Program-made: the position numbers and the translations under genes
Notes under the pieces: generated by a model
What the model saw: only the letters and a program-made list of their open reading frames with translations
What the model was told of the DNA's origin: nothing
Database searches by the model: none
Assembly (NCBI RefSeq): GCF_040954835.1
Contig: NC_090696.1
Location: 72,601,722 to 72,665,721, forward strand
Length of the DNA: 64,000 nucleotides
Direction: 5' to 3'
Source of the DNA: Lepisosteus oculatus
Lineage: Eukaryota > Chordata > Actinopteri > Semionotiformes > Lepisosteidae
Shown here: positions 57,446 through 64,000 of the stretch, one piece after another
How the letters are laid out: each line of letters starts with the position of its first letter
Numbering within the stretch: the first letter of the stretch is position 1

Positions 57446-58865
57446 GCTGACAGAACTGGGCTCAGGCGACTTGCAGAATCTCAGTAGCGCCGTAAAACTA
57501 GTTTATTCCCTGAAATGCTTTGTTTCGGAAGAGCGAGCATCGCATGCCCCGTGTCGACTAAATGGGTCGCATAACTTAAAAGAAACGGGATGAGGAAAAT
57601 CGTGCATAAGAGGTTTGTGCTCACATTGTATCTTAACATGTTGCGATCTCAAGTTTTGAAAGAATACAGAGCTAATGCAACTTGCAGCCCTTACAGACGA
57701 ATTTATTTTCTAACAGAAGATGTCGCTACACGCCGAATATCCTGCCTGTCTTGTGCTATAGAACAGGTGGTCTTCAGAATTTATCATATAAAAGTGTTTC
57801 GACTTCTAAAGTTTTGTTATATAAAATGCTGTTTTTTTCATCGCTATCTTTTCACATTACATAAAAGATATATATATATAGAGAGAGAGAAACGAGAGAT
57901 TTATAAATACTCATTATAGCTTCACGCTATTTATCGATTTTTCATTGCCCTTTCCCGCAAAACTGGAAAAAAGATTTGATGTGCGTTTTTCTTATCTTGC
58001 CAGTTTTGACTATGTAGGAGCCAAACACTGTGAAGAAGGAACGAAATAATGTGCTCCTGATGACGACTTGATAAGGAAGAGACAAAGGGAACTAAGAGGG
58101 TTAACATCCTTTTATTGTTCCTGGACATGGTTTTGACGTGCTTCATGTATTTTCAGAACGTCATTTCCTTCTTTTTAGCAGTTAATGTTTAACACAGGAC
58201 TGCCCTATTCATGGGGTATGCTCTGTAGTTTGCGCGTTTTCTTCTTTCGTATTGTACACTTAGTTAAACTAGATTGTTTTTGTAACATGTTCAGACACCG
58301 AAGGCTTTTGCAATGGCATTGATCATTCGGTTCTGCCAGACGACACCTCTGTCTTTATCTTGGACATGCCAGCATGTAGTGTGAAACGGCGCTCTGGGGA
58401 GCTCCTGACATTGTGCTGCGTATGTTCAAACATCTCGATGAAGCGCTATTCCTCTCTCCCCCCAATGGGTTTCGTCAGTCTAGAGAAACGTCATTTAATT
58501 TCCCACTTTAAAATGCCATCGGTTTTCCCTCAACCTCGGACTTCAGTAAAACAAGGGAATATACATATGTAAATAAAAACAAAGGGACGTGTTGGCAAAT
58601 ACTTGACCTTTATGACAACCACATGACTTCCGCTTATTCGAGAAATTTGATCTTGAAATGTGTCTGCCTTCGCAGGCCGAGAGCCGTAACCTGCCGCTTC
58701 AGCTGCCCCGCGCTTCCGATGGGATTACGGACAGCTCTTGTGCAACATACCTGTGGGAGGAGTTACGATTGCAGAACGCACACTGTCCAACTGAAAAACC
58801 TGCTACATGAAATAAATTATTTACATAAAACTTGTCTGTTTTCCTACAATGCGTACACAGTACAT
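57446..58865. other. Gene-free stretch right of the tRNA array
   Basis: No coding or RNA gene could be supported. It holds a short TATATATA/GAGAGAGA simple repeat at 57868-57890. The open frames (for example 57590-57919 and 58623-58898) show no domain. Confidence 0.4.
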
Positions 58866-58866
58866 A

Positions 58867-59140
58867 CAGTGCCGAGAAAACGTTTGAGAGCCCCCTAACT
58901 TGGTCAGAACTAAAACGTACTTGGATCTTCATGAAAGTCCAAATTAAATTATAAATATAACCTTACTAAACATGCAACACGAAGACGAGTATGTATATTT
59001 GATTATTTAAATAACAAAATAATACAGCAGTGAATGTCCTCGGGTGAATATGTATGTAAAGCACTTTTACATGGGTAACAGGTGGCAGCTACATGTTTCC
59101 TGTAACTTTTTATCAGTCTCCCACAATGCTAAAAGCATTC
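58867..59140 (-). mobile_element. Tc1-like transposon fragment
   Basis: It starts with CAGTGCCGAGAAAACGTTTG, the same inverted terminal motif as the Tc1 copy at 61211. At 59097-59130 it has CTGTAACTTTTTATCAGTCTC, the reverse of a segment near the right end of that copy (62710-62735). It is a right-end piece in minus orientation; no transposase core is visible. Confidence 0.6.
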
Positions 59141-60338
59141 AACTGTTAAGTCATGAAAACAAATAGGGATTTTATCATTGTCGTTTTTAGAGTTATTTAA
59201 AGATAATTGTCACTTTTTAACCTTATGGTACTGAAAGAGTTCTGAGTGAAAAATGTGATCATATGTTGTTTTGTCTTCCGGCATTGTATTGTGGCTGTAT
59301 TGTGTTACTGTTGTACATGTTATACGTACAGATGTATATGCGCAGATGCTGAAGTGAGAAATTCCAGCACCTTTTGGGTGAAGGGGAAACTTAGTGAGGT
59401 CACATGGTACATGACCTAAGTGAAATTTAGCTGGGATATTACGGTTAACACAACTACTCTCACAAACAGTGCCATAGGATCTTCAATGTCCAGGGAATGA
59501 AAGCTTTGTCTTTTCTCCTAATACAAATGATGAAACCTCCTAGAACACAGTGTCCTTTTCGCAATACTAGGGCATTGATCTGGAAATTCTGGTTCAGAGG
59601 GAGTAATGATCCACAATCATTTACATCAACAACCACATTTCCTTTAGAGATCTGACATCACAGTATTGACTAGGTACAGCCTTGCTTAATTTTTTAGATG
59701 TGTTATAACTATGTGTTGCATAACGATCAATTTAGACACAAGCCATATATTGTTTAAGTACTGATACCAAATTCAAGATGGGGCAAACATCTGACTGATG
59801 ACACTTAAGAGCACAGTGTTACACATGGATAGCAGAAATATAGTAACCCCTGTGTCATATATCACATTTCATGGTTCATCATTTCAAGCCACTGTACAAC
59901 AGTCATAAGAGACAGGTATACACAAATGAAACAAATTAAAATTAAAAGCTCAACTATGAAGTGAGTTTAAAGATTTAATTGCACTTTATCAATGCTAAGC
60001 TTCAGTGAAATAGAAAGGGAACAATCTGGGAATTATGCTCATAGGATTGTCACAATTTGAATTCACTAGGGACTTCAGGGTCCACTCATCAATCAAGGAG
60101 CACACTGTAACACTGCTAAAAACTGACAGGGTGCATTCTGTACTGGCTCATTCCTGGTCAACTGCACTTAATAAATGAAAGGCAGGATCATTAATATTTG
60201 TAGGCACCTGAGGGATCACTGCCAAACTGCAGTTGTATGAGCTTTTAACCAAATGGGCTCCACAGAGCGGCCAGCAGGCAGATCACAGTCATCAGGCATC
60301 TCCTTAAAATGGAAATTTTAGGATTAATAACCATACAA
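59141..60338. other. Gene-free stretch
   Basis: AT-rich sequence with no supported gene and no repeat that I recognise. Confidence 0.35.
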
Positions 60339-60609
60339 AGAACACGTAATAGGTTTATTCCATGCTGAAAAAAAGAAGAAAGAGAACACAAGTTTCGGCC
60401 GTGGAGCCTTCTTCAGGTGTGAGAGAGACAGGGCAGTAGGCAAAGGTAAAGTAGCGGGAGAACACACCTCTTGATTGGCCTCTCTTTCTGTCCCTGAAGA
60501 AGGCTCCACGGCCGAAACGTTGTGTTCTCTTTCTTCTTTTTTTCAGCATGGAATAAACCTATTACTTGTTCCTTTGCAGCCTACGCATGCTGACGCAGCT
60601 ACCCACCTA
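60339..60609. mobile_element. Inverted-repeat (foldback) copy of the 'GCCGAAACGTT' element
   Basis: Two arms face each other: 60341-60420 (minus sense) and 60494-60609 (plus sense). Each contains a GAAGAAGGCTCCACGGCC core near the centre and TTCAGCATGGAATAAACCTA toward the outside; the plus arm extends to GCAGCTACCCACCT. The centre (60421-60493) is unique. No clear target duplication was found here. Confidence 0.75.
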
Positions 60610-61210
60610 AATATTAGAATGTCCATTACCCCTGACCAAAGAGGACATCCAGAGGGCCTGATTCACATAGTCAGAATCCTTAAAGGCATTAACAGGATAA
60701 AGAAGAGAACACAAATGCAAACTAACTCAGGAAACCTTCTTGAAGAAAAGGCCAGGTTGCATTTTAAGTTTAATTAACTACAAGCCGAAAAATGAGGTAC
60801 ATGGGCTAAATGATCTTCTCCAGACTTTTGCAACATTCCTTATGTCTATGCATAATGTCACGTTTGCAATGCAATCTTATTTAAAGTAAAATAAAATCAG
60901 ACTTAATGTGCCAAATCGTGTTTAGGATAGATTGATGTATTTTCTTCTTGATTTAAGTACTCTTCATAATACACATGCTTGTTTTGCATATTGTACTCAA
61001 AATGACAAATACTTTCATCCTGACTGTGCGTCTTTTCAATTACTGGGCACTAGGTTTCACATGAGCCTCTTGCAGGTTCCTCTAATAATGGAACTTCTCC
61101 CCTGTTTTTCCTTGTAATTATTTTAACGGAAGAATCATTACATTTATCAGTAATTTAGTCATATTAGACTAAGGAATTTGGCAGAGTTACAAAGTTTATT
61201 AATACTATTA
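60610..61210. other. Gene-free stretch
   Basis: ATGAGGTACATGGGCTAAATG and CTTATGTCTATGCATAATG at 60791-60855 are possible traces of a LINE 3' end. Otherwise no feature is visible. Confidence 0.3.
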
Positions 61211-61989
61211 CTGTGCCGAGAAAAGGCTTGTGAACGCAAACTATTATAATTAGCATCTCAATTTCTTACCATGATGATAAATTCTATCACCATAATAACT
61301 TTTTTAAATTACAACTGGTATAGTAGTTTATGAAGTAAAACGTACTGTAGATGAATAACTGAGAATCAGTGTACATGTATGTGAAATAGTGAAAAGTTTA
61401 AGTACTACAATTAAGGGAATAATTATAATGATGTGGTTAATAAATGGATGACAAGTCTTTAAGTATAAGGTTGGACCACCTTATCCTACAGTTTACAATG
61501 GATGGAAATATTGTGAGTTTGGTCTTCTCAATACAGGATAGTGGAAATACACACAATCTAAAGGAATTTCAGAGGACCTCAGAAAATTAGTAGTTAATGC
61601 TTATCATTTTGGAGACAGTTACAAAACTACTTCTAAACATTTGGGACTCTATCCATCTACTGTTAGACAGATACTGTAGTCTACAAATGAAAAAATGTAA
61701 CAATGACCCTATCCAGCTCCAGTCATCCTGCAAATTGCTCCCTGAGCCACTCAGAAAACCATCCAAGAAGCCCATGGTGACATCTAAGGCTTTCCAGGCC
61801 TCACTGAAGCTTATATCATTGTTCAGGCCTCAACTATCAAGAAAAGACTGAACTGGAATGGTTTTCTTGGGACAACAGACAGGAAGAGGGCATTGATCCT
61901 TACTTGCTGCCCATCTCAAGTTGGCCAAAGAGCACCCGGACCATGCACAAGACTACTGCAAGAGCTTAAGCCCTTTAGCCCCAATGAAT

Positions 61990-62085
61990 AGTGCTGGCCT
62001 GCGTTGTACGCACTGCTTGCCAGGATAGGCTCCCCCACAGCTCTGTACTGGATAAGATGGTTAGAAAATGGGTGGATGGATGAAA
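61990..62085 (+). mobile_element. SINE tail inserted in the Tc1 copy
   Basis: TGCTTGCCAGGATAGGCTCC, TCTGTACTGGATAAGATGG and AAAATGGGTGGATGGATG form the 3' tail of the fish SINE family seen at 12760 and 27350. Only the tail is present. Confidence 0.7.
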
Positions 62086-62258
62086 AATGTTATGAATAGT
62101 AAAAACCAAACACTGTCTGACCCACAAAGCTTGCCATCATAGATGGAACTGGGAATCTGCTGTTGTATCGGCACATTCTGCAGGAGAGTATCACACCGTC
62201 TATTTGTCAGCTGAAGCTGAGCCAAAAGTGGGTCATGCAGTAAGACTATGATCCTAAA

Positions 62259-62502
62259 GGAACAAGTAATACGCTTATTCCATGCTGAAAAAAAGAAGAG
62301 AGAAACAACGTTTCGGCCGTGGAGCCTTCTTCAGCTGTGAGCTCTTCTTCAGGTGTGGCCACCTTCTTCAGGTGTGAGCTCACACCTGAAGAAGGCTCCA
62401 TGGCTGAAACGTTCTGTTTTCTCTCTTCTTTTTTTCAGCATGGAATAAACCTATTACTTGTTCCTTTGCAGCCTACGCATGCTGACGCAGCTGCCCACCT
62501 GA
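62259..62502 (+). mobile_element. 244-bp inverted-repeat retroelement with 14-bp target duplication
   Basis: The insert is flanked by ACTATGATCCTAAA at 62245-62258 and exactly again at 62503-62516. Inside, a truncated minus-sense arm (GGAACAAGTAAT to about 62335) faces a longer plus-sense arm (62382-62502) across a short spacer that holds extra copies of CTTCTTCAGGTGTG. The 3' tip is CGCAGCTGCCCACCTGA. The variable-length target duplication points to target-primed insertion, not to a cut-and-paste transposon. Confidence 0.85.
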
Positions 62503-62839
62503 ACTATGATCCTAAATACACAAGCTGATCTGCAACAAGATGACTGAAGAGGTACGTAATTTCACATTTTGGATTGGCCAAGTCAAAGTCTGAATCTAAA
62601 TCCCGAGGCAATGTTATGGCAGGGGCTTGAAGCAAACTGTTTAAGCAAAGAAACCCTCAAATGTTACTGACTTTTGAAGCAGCTGTATATGGAAGAATGC
62701 ACAATTCCTCAAGCAAGAGACTGATAAAAAGTTACAGGAAATATGTAATTGAAGTCACTGCCGCTGTATGATATATACTGTATAATATATATGAGAATAT
62801 GGATCAGCCTACAGGTTTGACAATTTTTTGGCACTGTAT

Positions 62840-64000
62840 ACGTGTTACTGTAATACTTCAGTACAGTATTGATATAATTCACAGCTGGTTCTTTCAGGAA
62901 ATGTCTAGTTTGCTATTTTAACAGTAACCTATCTCTTTTCCCTAACCTCCTTCAAACATCCAGTCAGTTTTCTATTTGCCTAAAGTTGAAATGAGGTATC
63001 AAACATCCCTTCTGGTCGGTGTTATTATTGTAGATCATACTACAAGTCAACATCTATGTGACATACCCCACAGAATTAAGATGAGGGTACATTTTTCTTT
63101 GCAGTTGCGTATGTTCTGTACTGGGAAGCATCATTTTCTCTACCTGTGATCCAATGTTCTGTGTGAATTGTGAATTATAGATAATCATCTCAACATTAAT
63201 CTATTTATTACTAGTATTTAAAATAATTTAAGCAGGTGAACTTAAGATTTTTTTGTACCATATATTACTTTGCAATACAAAGTTTGCGGAATTCATCATT
63301 GAAATAGAATGTTATACACTTCCTAAGAATACATATTTGATATTTACTGTATTTTAGTAAAAACTGCTGGATTGACGCAAAACATTTGATTTCATTCAGC
63401 AACTCAGTGATCCACATTCCCAGTCTTGAAGAGTAACAACTCTGTAGATTTTAAAAGGGTATTAGAATATTGATTTGACTTAAGACCTGGAAACAGCGGC
63501 AATATAAGAGAATTTTGGTTTTAATTGACTCAAGAGTTATCTGTCCAATCAATCAATTTGAATTAGAATCTCAGATTTAATGAATTCCAGAAGGCCCTTT
63601 GGCTCTCCAAATCCAGGTGTAAAAATCATCAGTACAGTTGAAATATTACATAAACAGTGAACACTGCGCAGTGACAAATATTTATAAAAAGAAGACGGAT
63701 ACAAGTGCCCCTTGTATACTGAACAATCGTGAATATTCGCAAAATACTGATAATTGTTGGCTGTTTAAAAGCCAGGAGCACTTAGCGCGCAAAACCATAT
63801 GACCAAGCCAATATTTCCCACTGCAGGTACAGCAGAGAAAAACAAGTCAGTGGTTGTGAGGATTATTGTTTGTAAGGACAGACTTACATTTGTCAATAAA
63901 ATTAATTTCCAGTCACACAAGCCCATCAGAAGATTGAAGGGGATTCCTTAGAGAGCTACAGTATAGTAGAAGGAAGCTTCGCATCTGCAAAGATGGTAAA
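62840..64000. other. Gene-free end of window
   Basis: AT-rich DNA without a supported gene or named repeat. Confidence 0.35.

Larger units (their letters stand above)
61211..62836 (+). mobile_element. Tc1-like DNA transposon, decayed, with two nested insertions
   Basis: The terminal motifs CTGTGCCGAGAAAA (61211) and its inverted partner TTTTTTGGCACTG (ending 62836) face each other with TA dinucleotides outside. The DNA-binding half of a Tc1 transposase is readable at 61565-61680 (EDLRKLVVNAYHFGDSYKTT, then SKHLGLYPSTVRQIL). After an interruption, 62540-62620 gives the DWPSQSxxLNP-like segment that follows the second catalytic acid. Part of the catalytic core is missing or replaced by a SINE tail (61990-62085) and a retroelement fragment (62259-62502). 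Stops and frameshifts show it is inactive. Confidence 0.8.

Noticed and set aside
57273-57593. Plus-strand open frame of 106 codons
   Set aside because: Covers a SINE-like repeat fragment; no splice context.

Overview
The window looks like nuclear DNA of a non-teleost ray-finned fish; a gar-like genome is my best guess. The evidence is intron-rich genes with phase-0 micro-exons, tRNA-derived SINEs with the fish-type tail, Tc1-like transposons, a CR1/L2-type LINE and vertebrate-type nuclear tRNA genes. No bacterial-type operon, CRISPR array or long uninterrupted housekeeping gene was seen.

Region 1 (about 1.7-49.7 kb) is a same-strand cluster of five secretory calcium-binding phosphoprotein (SCPP/SIBLING) genes. 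Each has a signal-peptide exon ending in gtaagt, only phase-0 introns, and a short downstream exon set. Gene A (2755-11082) has a run of eight 30-36 nt exons, each encoding a Thr/Ser-Ser-Glu-Glu type acidic cassette. Gene B (19022-23563) is DSPP-like: a DSP-like N-terminal part, an MQGDDP motif like the BMP1/tolloid cleavage site of mammalian DSPP, then a long Ser-Ser-Asp domain that carries regularly spaced cysteines. Gene C (32989-36917) is a very acidic protein with GRGDS and a DMP1-like N terminus. Genes D (41362-43133) and E (46777-49605) are short tandem paralogues with a Tyr-rich exon like that of IBSP and a lone Cys in a context that recalls MEPE. The order B-C-D-E matches the mammalian order DSPP-DMP1-IBSP-MEPE, all in one orientation. 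SPP1 is not seen and could lie to the right.

These products would be secreted, phosphorylated in the Golgi on Ser-x-Glu sites, and bind calcium in bone, dentin or scale matrix. This role comes from family knowledge, not from the sequence alone.

Region 2 (about 50-57.1 kb) is a tRNA array: five identical tRNA-Lys(CUU) genes on the minus strand, two intron-containing tRNA-Leu(CAA) genes and one tRNA-Ile(AAU) on the plus strand, embedded in partial tandem duplications. Region 3 (57.1-64 kb) holds repeats and no recognisable host gene.

The introns and intergenic DNA carry many old repeats. Two are instructive nested insertions: a solo LTR (26703-27178) with a 5-bp target duplication inside a SINE-like repeat, and a 244-bp inverted-repeat retroelement fragment (62259-62502) with a 14-bp target duplication inside a Tc1 copy.
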